A DNA stretch of 64,000 nt from Tretioscincus oriximinensis (GCA_022410635.1 JAJVDF010000019.1:1343749-1407748), one strand, 5' to 3'. Shown: positions 37,803 to 50,065, counted from the stretch's first letter. Translations and numbers: made by a program. Notes: generated by a model from the sequence alone, not told the origin.

Positions 37803-37890
37803 AAATATCCTGCTCAAAACAATTAAGGAAACATTTTAACATAACATGTTATGTTAAAGTGTTCTTTTAATTGTTTTGAACAGAATATAT
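37803..37890. mobile_element. Near-perfect palindrome, mariner/Tc1-like MITE
   Basis: The arms 37803-37846 and 37847-37890 are complements at most positions, with no spacer; the centre TTTAACATAACATG to its complement is 24 bp perfect (37835-37858). The ends read TCCTGCTCAAAAC and GTTTTGAACAGA and are flanked by TA. A short palindromic element at TA fits a mariner/Tc1-type MITE; the family is inference. Confidence 0.6.
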
Positions 37891-38099
37891 TGCTTGAGTG
37901 CAAACAACAATAAGCAGGCATTTGGTATATCACTTCCATGACATCTGGTATCTGACCAAAATAGGCCCAGCTAGGAATCAGGAAATGTTTACACACTTTT
38001 TGAAGTTGGGGATAAGATGGGACCCTCACAAAATGGCAAGAGATATCAACAATTCAACTATAAAGGGTTGGTTGCCTGAATCAGGCCAGCATGGTATGG

Positions 38100-41000
38100 A
38101 ATAGCCTATACCATGAAGAAATGACATAAATGTCCTGTCAATTTCTACAGCTCATGTGTTCCTTGTGATAATGAGTATTCTCATTATTAATTTTCTCTCT
38201 CCATATCATACTGTAAATGAATATGTGCAGCTCCTGTTATAAATTAGTAGCTCTTCAGATTGAAACATTGCTTGCACTGTGCCATGTTTTGACAGGTAAA
38301 TTTGTCACTGGTTTTGGCAACTCAGGTATTTAGCATGTTCAACTACCTGTCATTCTACTGGAAATATTTCTGCTTAGGTTATACCTGGAAATTCCAGAGT
38401 CAGATCTGCAAAGTGTGTGTTCCGATTTTATTAGCAAAATACCAAAAATGGTTTATGCTGAATGGTTGCTATGACTAGCAGATCAAACAGCATTTAACAC
38501 TGGTTGGATTCATAGAAAGTTCCCTTTTCTTTTTGTTTCTTTTAATCCTACCCCATGTTTTGAGGTCTTCAAACAGGTTTAAACAATTAAATCAATAATA
38601 TTTAAACCAGTTAGAATAAATAGGAATTCAGCAGCAATAAGATATCTGCTTTGTAAACTAGACAGTCCACCCTCAACAATTCCAAATATTAAGAAAGATG
38701 TCTAAATCCCAGGAATGATATTTGACAAATATATAAATAGAAGTAAGATAAATTGTTTAACATTGCATAAGAGTAACCGTGCCCACTGATGTCCTGAAGA
38801 TAAACTCTGCACTATGGTTTGAACAGTGGTCTGTTCACTTGCACCATGGAAAGCCATGATCTGGAACAATGCCACTGTACGATGATGCTGGTTCAGACCA
38901 GCCATGTCCCAGCCTAGAACTCTTGTGAGCCTTGAGGCTGGGCTCTGTGCACTCTGAATTTTAGGAATAAAAGTTTTTAACCTTAGAACTTATATTCTCT
39001 TAATATTCTTGAATACAGGAGTTATACCTTCTGCACTCTTCCCATATTTGAACTCAGGGTCCTTAGGTTCACTGGTAGACCCAAACCAGATGTGGCACAG
39101 CAAGGGAAATAGGAGAGAGTAACAACCTGCACTTAGTTAAAGGTCCAGAAGTTGATTATAGAGGCTTATAATTGGGATTCTGTCCAAAAAGGATTTAGAA
39201 CTAATGAAGTTTTTGATTTCCAAACAAGCTTTGTATAACAACACAATTACTCTTTGCATCTAGTCATCCCAAACAAGATATCTGTGTAATGTAGTTGGGA
39301 TTTTTATACGCTGATATTAACTGCAAAAACATGAATGGCTGAGTGCAAACAATTAGGATAATATACTAATGCATCTCGTCTTATCCAGTGATTGGTAGGT
39401 GAATTGTAATTATTCACTTTCATACACAGCAATTGTGGAGGTAGAATGTTGTCTCCTTTACTAATCATTTAATCCTTGAGAATAAAGTGGATCTACTGAT
39501 CCATTATCTGCAAAATTATTTTTTATTTTCTTTACTTCCTTGAATAGCAACTTTAGGTTGCTAGATTGGTATTTAATTCCCAGGTTAGCGGTGAGTTATA
39601 TTCTATGCTATTTATTTATATTTCTATCTATATTTTATATCTGAAGATCTCAATGTCAATTAGAATAAAATTGACATAAAAGCAAGACTTAATTTGTCAG
39701 TTAGAACAGTGTGTCTTTATTGTCCTTTCTTCCACTCTTTCAAAGTGCTGAAAATGGGTAAGGCTATAAATAAAAACCTGAATTAGATATTTTTTTTAAA
39801 AAAAATAGCAAAACAATAATTTGGTGACTGTAGCACTTACCTGTAAAATAATTCTAAAATCCATAACTCCTAAAGAGAGTACAATTTGGGGGAAAGGATA
39901 ATTGATGATTGGAGAAAAATCAACAATCATGTGGATAATAGTTGTGTGTTGTAACAGCCAAAATGTATATTTTACATGCAATAATTAATAAGCTTGCTTT
40001 TGATAAATGGTGAAACTGTCATCAGCTTCCTTTACCAGAAGTATACCAACTAAATTTATGAGTGGGGTAACAAAATTTGTTAGCTAATGCTATATTAGAA
40101 CTGAAATTGAAGGTTCAGAGAGTAAAGATGGTGATGGTTCCCATTTGCCTCAAAGCAACCCACATTTATTGAAAAAGCAGAAATTAGAGCTAGGGTTGAT
40201 AGGTTGAATTCTAGCCAAGATCCCTATAGATTTCATAATTTGCAAAAGAAGGGATTTCAAGAAATGCTGTCTGCATTAGATATAATCTGCAAACTACACT
40301 GCATGAAATCCATCCACTTTTCATTTAGACAAGTAGCTATTATTCTTGTGTAAATGTTTTACCAAAATGACATATATAAAGTTCTGCTGAACTTTGAGTG
40401 GATGGGTGTTTCTGGGAACTTCCCTTTGATAGTGTTTCCAGATCACAATAATGAAAACAGGACAAGAGAATAAAAAAGTAGGACACAAGTAGGATTGAAA
40501 TTCTAAGATTCATGGGAGTTATGGAACGCTCCTCAAAACATGCCCCAGACGTTTTCCCTGTCAAAAAATATGGACAAAGGTATCCAAATATGGACATGTC
40601 CTACAACTGTTGACATTTGGTAATTCTACCCTTAGACCACCACCGTGCAGAAGCTCCTAACACACTTGATGATGCAGTTTATTGGTTAGTGCATTAATTG
40701 GGCCCATGTGATTCACTTATCCCCTTTTTGTCTTCCATACAACCTTTGGATCCCCTTTCTTTCCTCTAATATGATAACATGTTTGACTGGTTTGTTGTGT
40801 TGGACGGTGGGGATCCAAATTTAACAAAAGTTATTCTGTATAACCTTGATGATTTCCCCAAACAACTGCATTATGCAACACAAAACTACAATTTTATTTT
40901 GACTTTTTTATTCACTTGACATCACATGGAAGAAAATGGAACAAAAATAATTTCAAATCACTCAAACAAATGCACATCATTTCAAACATTGTAGTCAAAC

Positions 41001-42372
41001 TTAGCAATTTCTGCATGTACACAGGTAAGTCTACAATACTTGTTAGAAAATCCTAGTGATTCTGCTATAGAAAATAACATTAATTTTGTCACAAGAAAAG
41101 AAAACTTGCACAGTGAACCACAAACGCAATAATAAGTACAAAAAGAAAACGAGGATGAAAAAAGAGAGAAAAGATATGGTATTAGTAATCTATGCTGAAA
41201 AACTTAGCACAGTATTTACTATAAAACCTACATGCTGATTCCTTGGTATTAGCCAAGCTGGTTCTATTTGAAAAAGCTTCTAGCAGAAACATGAGTTCAA
41301 GAAAACCTAGATGTTAAAATGTTTATTTTCACCACTATATTACCTTTACAATCAGTGACACAAGGGTACATTTTAAATGCAGTTTCCTAAGGATCTGTGT
41401 GAATGATATTAAGTATTCAAAGTTTGACCTGGAAGCTGCATCTACAAGAGCTTTAAAAGATAATGGCATAATTTTATGGTCCTACTTTGAAACTATCTAG
41501 GCACCCGGGTGCAGGGTCTGTGTACCAGAAGTGGCTCTAGGGCTATACAGTATTCTCCCGAGGGCATCTAAAGGCCAGCAAGCACCCTTTGAAGTGCACT
41601 TTTCAGAAAGTTTTGAAAAACATTCTGAGGTTGCTCACTATCATTAGGTGCTCTCACTGCCAACAGGTAGTTAAACGACAGAACTAAAGCTGACTTATCA
41701 ATGCTATGATTCAACTGGATGGATTTCCCATTGTGCTGAAAAAGGACAATGGAAATTTCCCCTCTACAGCATCTTTAAATTTGGGCTATGGCCACACACA
41801 TGCTTTTAAACCAGTACTGGACTGAAAACCAGAAAAGCTGGGGTGGGGTGGGGTTAAGAAATGTGGTGACTGCTGATCTTCTTAGTGAACTTCTGCTGCC
41901 CAGATTCAAAGTGCTCTCAATGGTAAAATGTTATATCCACCCTGGGCTAAATTGCACCAGTAAGGCTGCCAAAAAAGCAGAGCTTTTGAGTTTTAGTGGG
42001 CATAGAAAAGTGTTTTTACCAGATTTTAAAACTGCATCTGTTGAATATTCTTCTTTTACAAATCTATTAAAGCTGCAAAACCCTTATCCTATTATTTTTG
42101 GTAACCCTAGTCACTAGCTGATCTTTCTCAGCTTGGCTCTGGGAAAAATGTCTGTCAGTATTTTATGTATTTTTTTTTTATGATGTGCATCGAGTACCGA
42201 TTCAACCAAAGCTACTTTAGGTCAGTTTTAAGTTCACAGTGAAACATAGGCATCATAACAGTATTTAGCTTTTGTTGGATCATGCATGTAGCCAAATGCT
42301 GGTAATCTGATCTTAAAATTAAACTACTTACTGTTGCTGAGCATCTGTAGGGGGAACATTTGCCAATGTGCA
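38100..42372. other. Intronic DNA, mostly unrecognised
   Basis: AT-rich. A possible hAT-type end is seen at 42103-42112 (GGTAACCCTA) and another near 40580-40630 (GGACATGTCC, then ATTCTACCCT), neither with a partner end. No exon is recognised. Confidence 0.4.
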
Positions 42373-42462
42373 CAGGCTGATATGCCTGACAGGCTGATAT
42401 GCCTGACAGGCTGATATGCCTGACAGGCTGATATGCCTGACAGGCTGATATGCCTGACAGGC
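42373..42462. repeat. 17-bp minisatellite, five perfect units
   Basis: The unit CAGGCTGATATGCCTGA is repeated five times without change, plus five bases of a sixth. The unit is partly palindromic (CAGGC...GCCTG). Confidence 0.97.
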
Positions 42463-43317
42463 CCAGGACACATTGACAAGCATAAAGGCCAAGATCACTG
42501 GCCTTCCTGGTGTATTCCTCTCCATGTTCAGACCTGGGGAGCTTGAGGCAAGCCAATGAAAAAGGTCAGAATTGTTTCTTAAGCACTGAGTTTGAGGAGC
42601 CTTTACAACATAGCCTATGCCTTAGGGGACACAGGTGTGTTCCAATGGAGATATGTCCTATGCAAAGAAATCTTAAAGTAGGACTCCTTAGCGTGTGAGA
42701 GATATCTGTGTATGTGGGTGAAGGGGTGACTGTCACCAAAGAAAATTTCAAATTGAATCATATTCATACATATACCTATACAATCTGAAAGCTGTTAGTA
42801 TGATCGCTACAGGAACACATGTGTAAAATGTATGGTTATTTAAATGTAGCTGATCATATGGATTTTTCCTACCAGAGGCTAATTCTTTCTCCTGGAACTG
42901 CATTAACTGCCAAATCACTGCTCAACTGAGTTTAAACCTTTGTGACAGATCTACCAGGGACCAAAGTATGTGAAGTGATGCATTTCCCATATTGCCATGT
43001 CTGATCCCTGAAATCTATGGGTGTGCTACTGTCTCTAAAGATTCATCTAATATCAACCTGGTATTTCCTCCGTGATGGGAAATATAACTATAATACATAA
43101 TTGTCTCCTTCATGAAATGTGTCAGGTGGAAACAACATTGCTTTTCAGCACCTGCTAAAAAATGTATCTTTTAGCCCAGGCATTTTTGGAAATATGGTGA
43201 ATGTGGGGATAGGGAAGTACTGGGTTGGTTAAGTATTTATTGCTTTTATTGTATTTTTACCATTTTTAATGTTTTAGAAATGTAAATGTCATGGGTGTTA
43301 TAATTTTTCTATATAGA

Positions 43318-43745
43318 CTTCACCACCTGGAAACAACTAGAACCAGGGGGAACTCTATAAAACTGGTGTACAGGAGAGTCAGAATTCATAAGAGAAAACA
43401 TTTTTTTTACCCAGAGAGTCACTGATTTATGGAATTCCTTTGGCGGTAGTGCCAGCATCAAGCCTTTACGGGTTTAAGAAAGGTTCAAGAGGGTAAAGCG
43501 TATTACCACATAAAAACCGGGGTAGCACTTTGCATCAGGTGATGTGGCATTATAAGATACACCTGGTGAAATTTCCCCTCTTCTATTCCCATTAAAGTTG
43601 CAAAATTCTACCTGTTTTTATATGGTATTGACACTTGCTGCTTGAGTGTGCCCAGAAGCAATTGGTGGGCCACTGTGTGAGAAGGAATGCTGGATTAGAT
43701 GGACTGTGTCTGTCAGCACGGTTCCTCTAATGTTGTCATAGCGAG
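43318..43745 (+). repeat. CR1-type LINE 3' end, interrupted by a MITE
   Basis: CR1 sequence (AACTAGAACCAGGGGGAAC, TTTACCCAGAGAGTCACTG, GGTGGGCCACTGTGTGAGAAG) ends near CCTCTAATGTTGTCATA. It is more diverged than the 35052 copy. Positions 43502-43629 are a separate insertion. Confidence 0.75.
43502..43629. mobile_element. MITE with CCACATAAAAAC ends
   Basis: The left end ATTACCACATAAAAACCGG and the right end, on the opposite strand, AATACCATATAAAAACAGG, are inverted copies; GTAG-A-TTTGCA follows on both sides. It lies inside a CR1 copy. A related element is at 46151-46299. Confidence 0.6.
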
Positions 43746-45170
43746 TCTAATATTAAGGTCATGCTACCACCTTCCTGAAAATTGAAGTTGAGAACCATTG
43801 ATATATTTTATATGTCATTTTAACAGACTAATTATTATAGTAAACTAAGATGTATCATGGCCAGCTAAAAATATTTTTTTCTCTAATTTGAATTTTAAAA
43901 CTTTGTACTTAAAAGTGGAGAAGTGGAGGGTTACTTTGTTTTAATGTATTATTTTCATTGTAAAGAAGTGAACAAGCCATTTCAGAAAGTTTAGGATGGC
44001 ATTGTAACACAACAACAGATGGTGAGTTCAGACTTACTGCTGTTTATGCGATAACTGATAGCTTGAACTTCCAAAGGAGGTTATCTCTTATCAAAAAGAA
44101 AGGTGATGTTCTGTCATTACCATGTATATATATAATATATTGGTTAAACTTTCAATGCTAAAAAAATCCCTTAACTTGTCCCTTAGAATAAAAAAGCTAA
44201 CATTAAGATAGAAAATGTTAACAGTCTATTCCTTAAGACTACATTCTTTGTTTAATTTATTTTGTAACACATTATTTACTACATGTAAGGGACATTACAT
44301 TAGGACATTAAATGGAATGAAATTATTATTTCAGTTAATTTGTGAATGAAGATTCCCCCCNAAAAATTAGAACAAACTGGAATTTATTTCAATAAGTAAT
44401 CACCACTTGCATTTTCGTGGGAGTATATTGGGATTGCCACAAGTATGTGCAGAAACCCCAGAATAGTCTTAGAAAAGTCAAAGGTTTAAACTGTTTTGAG
44501 GCACTTTAGTCAAATAAACAATCTAAAGAACTCATCTACAGGTGTCCAGAGGTCTAATGAAATATTTGGAACTTAGTGGGCATTTTTAAAGGGATATCTT
44601 CCATTTTCAAGTGCTTTCACTCATTTGGTAAAATGAGACACTGAATTCAGATACAATTATATTCAAAAATGTGATGATAATGCAAGGAACTTTTTTCTAT
44701 AGATTCTGTAGAATAATGAGAGCTGTTGGGAATATCATAACTGCATCCCACAATGCAACTGCATAATTAAGCTAGCATTTGAATACTGCCTATAATTGCA
44801 GCACATGTGTCTTCTCCTACTGATTACAGTGACTGAGATTATGGGGACTTTGAAGAAGAAATGCACTTTCTAAGATCTTCCTTAAACACAGCAGTGTGAT
44901 CTTCTAATACACATGCTGGTCTGATATATTGGGCAATGCAGAACAGCTGTAAATCCATTGGGATACTAATGCAGATTGGTAAAGTCTAAAAGAGGAATAA
45001 TATAGATCTTTATAAATTGGACTTATATTTAATTTTTTGAAAAAGTGGTCAGAAGTTGAAGACCAAGACATTTTCTTTTTGTCTTGTCAATAATTTATGA
45101 CTAATTAAATTTAGAATAACTTCAAAGCAAACAAAACAATAGAGTAACAGATTCTGCCAAAGGTATAATA

Positions 45171-45245
45171 TTTATTTATTTATTTATTTATTTACATTTT
45201 TATACTGCCCTATACCCGTAGGTCTCAGGGCGGTTAACAATAAAA
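45171..45245 (-). repeat. SINE tail with (TTTA)n end
   Basis: TTTATTTATTTATTTATTTA followed by TATACTGCCCTATACCCGTA and GGTCTCAGGGCGG: the complement of the tail type at 20194-20300. Confidence 0.7.
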
Positions 45246-45850
45246 CCATCATGCATAATAAACGCTGCATTGATATTGTCACAGCTGATTCATTAATAAG
45301 GCTCAAATTAGATCTCAAACATTTATTACCCGAAGAAAGGTAAGAGGTGAAGGGTACGATAGCTCTTTAACACAAATAACACTGGCTAATTTGTGGCTTG
45401 CCTAATAAATGGATTGGGCAGTGGTATTTCGGATTATGTTTAACCCCAGTAACATGATTTATCCTCCTTAACTACACTCAGAATTTTAAACTTTTGGATT
45501 ATTTTTATCTGTGTATCCGTGTATATAATGTTTCTAAATTATTTTTTAAAAATAAAATGTTTATTTTCAATATTTCTTTTTTAAAATGAAAATAAATGTT
45601 ACTTTAAGTAATCTCCAATTAACAGGCTTCACGTTTGATAATGTACATTTTTAAATACCATCTGCCTAATTCTCAGCTACTGTATTTATGGACTTTAACT
45701 GGTGGTAAAAATAAATAAATAAGAAGAAATGGCTTAAAAAAAGTATCAGCTTAGAAAACTGACAAATATGGAGCAAAAGATTATGGAAACATGCAGTGGC
45801 TTTGCTAAAATTAAACACAGTAAGTAGAAAAAATGTAACTAATGTATTAC

Positions 45851-45961
45851 CAGTTTGTGCCATAAATTTAGCAGCATCAGCTTGTTCCTGAGGGACACTT
45901 TTTTCATGAACAGATCGTGGTCGCTGACTTTTAATTGTATGATCTCCCATCATTCCAAATT
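45851..45961 (-). CDS. ADGRB3: ADGRB3 exon: linker between CUB domain and TSR1
   Basis: A 111-bp exon encoding about 37 residues, including the stretches [20 protein letters not shown] and [14 protein letters not shown], which I recognise as the BAI3 linker just before the first TSR. The acceptor is ...CTGTCTTTAG and the donor is ACTG|GTAATA. The exon starts with two bases of a split codon and ends with one base (phase 1 on both sides), so it joins in frame to the exon at 36589. The segment is hydrophilic and charged, with no cysteines, which fits a flexible extracellular spacer. Identification rests on family recall; the exact splice sites are read from sequence. No upstream exon is visible in the remaining 18 kb. 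Confidence 0.9.
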
Positions 45962-46150
45962 CTAAAGACAGAATAAAGGTTTATGAAAGCTTGTGTGCAG
46001 ACATTACTCAAACGGTAACATACTATCTCATGCAATATGTTTCTCAAAAATACCTGGACAGGGCATTGGCAAACTTCAGACATGGCAGGTAACATCAAAT
46101 TAGCTAGGCTACAGTTTTTTTNAAAAAAAATATAGAGATCTATGGTAGAC

Positions 46151-46299
46151 TTCCCACATAAAACTGCGGTGGAACTTTGCACTTTTAATGACTACAGAAG
46201 AGACGTCTTTCCATCAGGTGCTGCTTCTAATGTCAGCTAAAAATAACCTTTTCACACCCATTAAAGGGGCAAAGCTCTAGTCTGGTTTTGATGTGGGAA
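46151..46299. mobile_element. MITE with TTCCCACATAAAAC ends
   Basis: The left end TTCCCACATAAAACTGCGG and the right end, on the opposite strand, TTCCCACATCAAAACCAG, form an inverted repeat of about 30 bp that continues with CTTTGC. Same family as 43502-43629. Confidence 0.6.
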
Positions 46300-47326
46300 C
46301 CCTTATATATGGCTAAAACTGCGTTTGGAAAACAGATTTTAAAAGAAGCTCATTTTGAAAAGAGACAGATTTTAAAACAACACAAACATTTCAGCACTTG
46401 GAAACATACTAAAAATCAGTAGTGGCGGGGAAAATCTATTGTTTAAATTGGAGACGTTCAGCAGATATTTTAAATCACAGCAAACTACATCAGAGAGATG
46501 CCACCACTGAGTTAAATGTTGCTGTTCTGTGGCAGGACAAAGCATGCCCTACGGAGACCAATAGTTTTTTCTGCTCATCATTCTGAGTGATAGACTGGCA
46601 AGCAGGCTTCCACGAGTGCAGTGCAAATGTCATATAACAGAGTGGTCCATAAAATGCTTACATGATAATCTGGATGCAACCACAGCTGTGCCTGTTACTT
46701 TCATGGCTTCAGAAGATTCTCGGCTATTACAAAGAGTGCTGAAAGCCTAGGGCTTTTTCCTGCTGTTGATTCTACAACAGAACTCTCCTTTGATTTTAAT
46801 AGGGGAAAATCTGTGTTAAGAACTCCCATGTGGGAATCATAAGATGCTATTTAAAAGAAAACACAGCTCTGCTGATAATTTTCTTCGCTGCCTTTGGCAA
46901 ATCACTTAACCTCAAACAGCTTGAGCCGAAAATTTCCTCCTCCGGTATATACACGCTTATGACCAGGTTTCCTACTGTGTGCAGCAGGGCAGTTATCAAA
47001 ACACATGGATGCCATTTTAGTCATGCAGGCAGGTAGGCAGCCAGTGCAGTGAGGAATTTCATAAGCAACACACACAAATAATGTGTCTGCATTTACAACA
47101 TGAAAAGAGGCTTTTGTGACTGTTGCACCCTACTAGTCAGCTGAAAGTCCAAGGAGAACAGAAGCCTTAATTTTCTCATGATCTTCTGTCTGCACAGGCT
47201 AATTATACGGCGACTTCTGGGGAAATGCCTCAGGAAGTGTTGGGAGCAAGAGTGAGGTATCACTTGTGGTTTCTTATAGCCGGATCCCATTTGTGATAGA
47301 AATCAAAGAAATAACTATATTAGTCC

Positions 47327-48251
47327 AGGATTTCTAGCAAGGGAGCCCTGTAGCACCTTTGAGACTAAGAGTGGTTCCTTCCAGATGAGGCTATCTTTCC
47401 ACTGTAATGGAATGATTATGTGAAATTTGCCTCACTTGGTTTTAGGGATCCAGGAGTGCTGGTACTACAAAGGTTGGTTGTCACACTTTTTCCTCCTAGT
47501 TCTTTTATGCTGATTTTGTAGCCGATATAATGTCCTATCTTTATATAATGGTGCTATGTAGACACTAGTTGTAAAACCTACTGAGAACTCCAGCCCAGCC
47601 TTGCAATTCTTTCAGTTTTCATGGAAAAGCTGTTTTCCCTGTTGGATTTACACAGGAAAAATCCCCTAGCAGCCTCAAACATTAAAGGCATCAAAAGTTA
47701 GCCATCCAATAACAAGGGGAGCGAACAGCCACTGACAAAAGAGAAACAGGTGGGCCAACTGTATGTAAGTAATTATCCCAAGGCTTCATGGGAGCTGTAG
47801 TCAAATAGATGAGGAAGAGAAGGAGTTTCTTGCTGTGTGAAGAGTAAGTTCAATTGTTTGTAGCAAGATTTAGACACTTTGCTATAAATGACAGTAATCT
47901 AGATGCAACCTAAATAGGATTGTCATAAAAGGACAGGAGAACCGCAGCTGTTACATAAAAATAAAGTTTGGCAGGTGAAGCTTACAGTGCTTGCAGCATC
48001 TGTTGAATTTTGCTCCTGTCCACACCAACTAAACTGCAGCTCTCTTGTCCTTTTTTATGGCAAAAAATAAAATAAAAATGGTGCCATGAGGTTTTGAAGG
48101 CCTACCAACTACATCTCGATGAAGACTAGGGCAGGGCCTCAATGAAATATAATCCAGAATAAAGTTCAGCCCCTAAAGGGCCTTGTTTATTCTAACAACG
48201 TTTTTCTTGTTAGTCTCTAAGGTCCTGCAAGACACCCTTGCTAGAAATCCT
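47327..48251. mobile_element. Element with perfect 17-bp inverted ends
   Basis: AGGATTTCTAGCAAGGG at 47327-47343 is the exact complement of 48235-48251, and similarity continues inward for about 40 bp (GACTAA motif on both sides). About 925 bp, no transposase. Its ends resemble those at 26053-26405 and 63626. Confidence 0.6.
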
Positions 48252-49500
48252 ATCCATGTTGTTCTCAGTATGGAAATGATACAAGTTCAATGCCAAATTC
48301 TGTTCTACATGTACAATCCATTCTCCAATACCAGTTCAAGTAAACAGTACACTTTCTCTGATGAAAACTAGCTACAAGTCCAAATTAAATCCAGAATGGA
48401 AGTTTACATCTTTAAGGACTTTTCATCAAATGCAGCTTCTAATGCCTGCTGCACCTGAAGTGGTATATATTTAATTTCCAAAACAGCGTCTTTTTGCATC
48501 AATTTATGCATAGCCACACAGTTTATATCCTATTTGTATATTTTGTATTACTGAGCTATATGACGCATTTTACCCAAATTCTAGAAATATTTACCATACT
48601 TGAAATATTTAATAAAGATTTTAAGTATATGACTAACTTCNTTGTCAGCTCTGTAATTTATCCCATCACCAATTAGTCTCTTTTATTCCTCAATCACTGC
48701 ATCTTCGTTTGCTGTATTACAGTCGTTTGTTGAAAATTGTAATAAAAACAGACCATCAAACAAATATAGTTTTAACTACATGTGTTCTAATTTAGGATCA
48801 ACCAGGCCATAGCTAATGGTTCCAGTGAAGTAGTGAGGGTTAAGAAGATAGCAAATCCACTTCTGATTCTCAGGTCCTTATCACCAATATCATTACTTCT
48901 TGTTTGCCTGCCTATTCCTCTGTAGCTTCCACTTCACAAAAAGAGAGGAAAAGAGATAATAAGCCAAGAAGAGGAGGAAGAAAAAGAACAGAACAAGAAG
49001 GTCCATATGCACATACCGTATCTAGTAATTTGGGGTAAGGAGCTCAGGAGTCCTCATCATGTGCATGGAAGTAGTGCTAATCTTGATCAGATTTAGTAAT
49101 CTGTTTAAAAAAGTTCATTATTCCACACTTTTTCCCTGGATGTTTGCTAATCAACATTGTATGTGTAGCACAAGCTTTCTAAAACAGATTACAGGAAGAG
49201 CACACTAATCTATTCTAGATATATAATAATTTCTACTATGGAGCAAGCTGCTTAATGCAAACATGTGTGGCTGTAAGTAATCAAGGTCAAGCAATTTATA
49301 TTAACTGAAGCATTTCAAGGTAAGTAAGTGCAAACAGAGAGTAAGACTCAACTAATCTGTAACAGTGATAATCCATTTTAATTAGCACTACATCCATTCC
49401 AGTTCTGTATCTATCTATAGACTACATCTCAGTGAACATGGGTGTGGCTGCAAAGGGTGAATTTGGATCGTAGCACATATAGTCTGGATCAGGGATTTTT
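48252..49500. other. Intronic DNA, nothing recognised
   Basis: AT-rich, with a purine-rich stretch at about 48938-49003 and a single N at 48641. Confidence 0.5.
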
Positions 49501-49878
49501 TTGTGATGGGGGCGGCGTTAGCGGCGGGGGCAGTGGCAGCGGCGGGGGGCAGGGGGCAGTGTTGGCGGCGGCAGCCCCCACCGCTGCCGCCCCGCCGCCG
49601 CCCCGCCGCCCCCCCACCTAAATAAAGGGTGCCGGTACTGCGGCATTAGCCCCCCCGCCGCCGCTAATGCCCCCGCCCCCCGCCGCCGCTAATGTCACCC
49701 CCTCACCGGCGGCGGGGGGGTGGGGGCGGCAGCGGCGGCAGCGGCGGCGGGTGGCGTTAGCAGTGGCGGCGGGGGGTGTTGGCGGCGGCGGGGGGTGGGG
49801 GATGTCATTAGCGGCGGCAGCCGCCNCTAACACCATACCCCCCGCCGCTAATGCCGTACCCCCCGCTGCTAATGCCTG
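49501..49878. repeat. GC-rich (GGC/GCC)n-like low-complexity block
   Basis: About 380 bp made of GGCGGC, GGGGGC and complementary CCGCCGCC runs, punctuated many times by CTAATGCC/GGCATTAG and related short words. It contains a single N (49826). Both strands carry meaningless alanine/proline/glycine open frames. Confidence 0.85.
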
Positions 49879-49969
49879 GATTTTTTTTTTTTAATAATCT
49901 ATGTTAATTTGACTGAATTATAGAAAAACACAATCATAGAGGCAGCTGTTTTTAATATGCTAACTGTGT

Positions 49970-50065
49970 TTTTACTGTAAACCACCCCCACATCGGGTAT
50001 ATTGCGGTCTAGAAATGTAATAAATAAATAAAAATAAATAAATACATAATAAATAAATACATAAT
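49970..50065 (+). repeat. SINE/LINE tail with (AAATA)n
   Basis: GTAAACCACCCCCACATCGG, then GGTCTAGAAATGTAATAAAT and an extended AAATAAATACATAA tail. Confidence 0.55.

Larger units (their letters stand above)
19745..45961 (-). other. ADGRB3: Partial ADGRB3 (BAI3) gene: linker plus four-TSR exon cluster
   Basis: Five exons in order on the minus strand read as one continuous protein segment: a linker followed by four thrombospondin type-1 repeats. The order and wording of the repeats match BAI3/ADGRB3, which has four TSRs (BAI1 has five). Every intron interrupts the first base of a codon (phase 1), and every boundary has AG acceptor and GT donor. Introns are about 9.3, 6.7, 5.6 and 3.8 kb. ADGRB3 is a neuronal adhesion GPCR; its extracellular region takes part in synapse organisation and binds C1q-like proteins. 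The first coding exons (signal peptide, CUB) and everything after TSR4 (HormR, GAIN, seven-helix domain, cytoplasmic tail) are not visible and presumably lie outside the window, in keeping with the very large size of this gene in other vertebrates. Confidence 0.93.

Noticed and set aside
42373..42462. Regular repeats that might suggest a CRISPR array
   Set aside because: The 17-bp units are directly tandem with no spacers, and the host is a vertebrate.
42212..42556. 114-codon open frame with repeated ISACQAYQPV-like units
   Set aside because: It is a translation of the 17-bp minisatellite (17 is not a multiple of three, so it repeats every 17 residues), with no splice or family support.
49618..49894. 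Proline/alanine/glycine-rich open frames on both strands
   Set aside because: They are by-products of the GCC/GGC low-complexity block.
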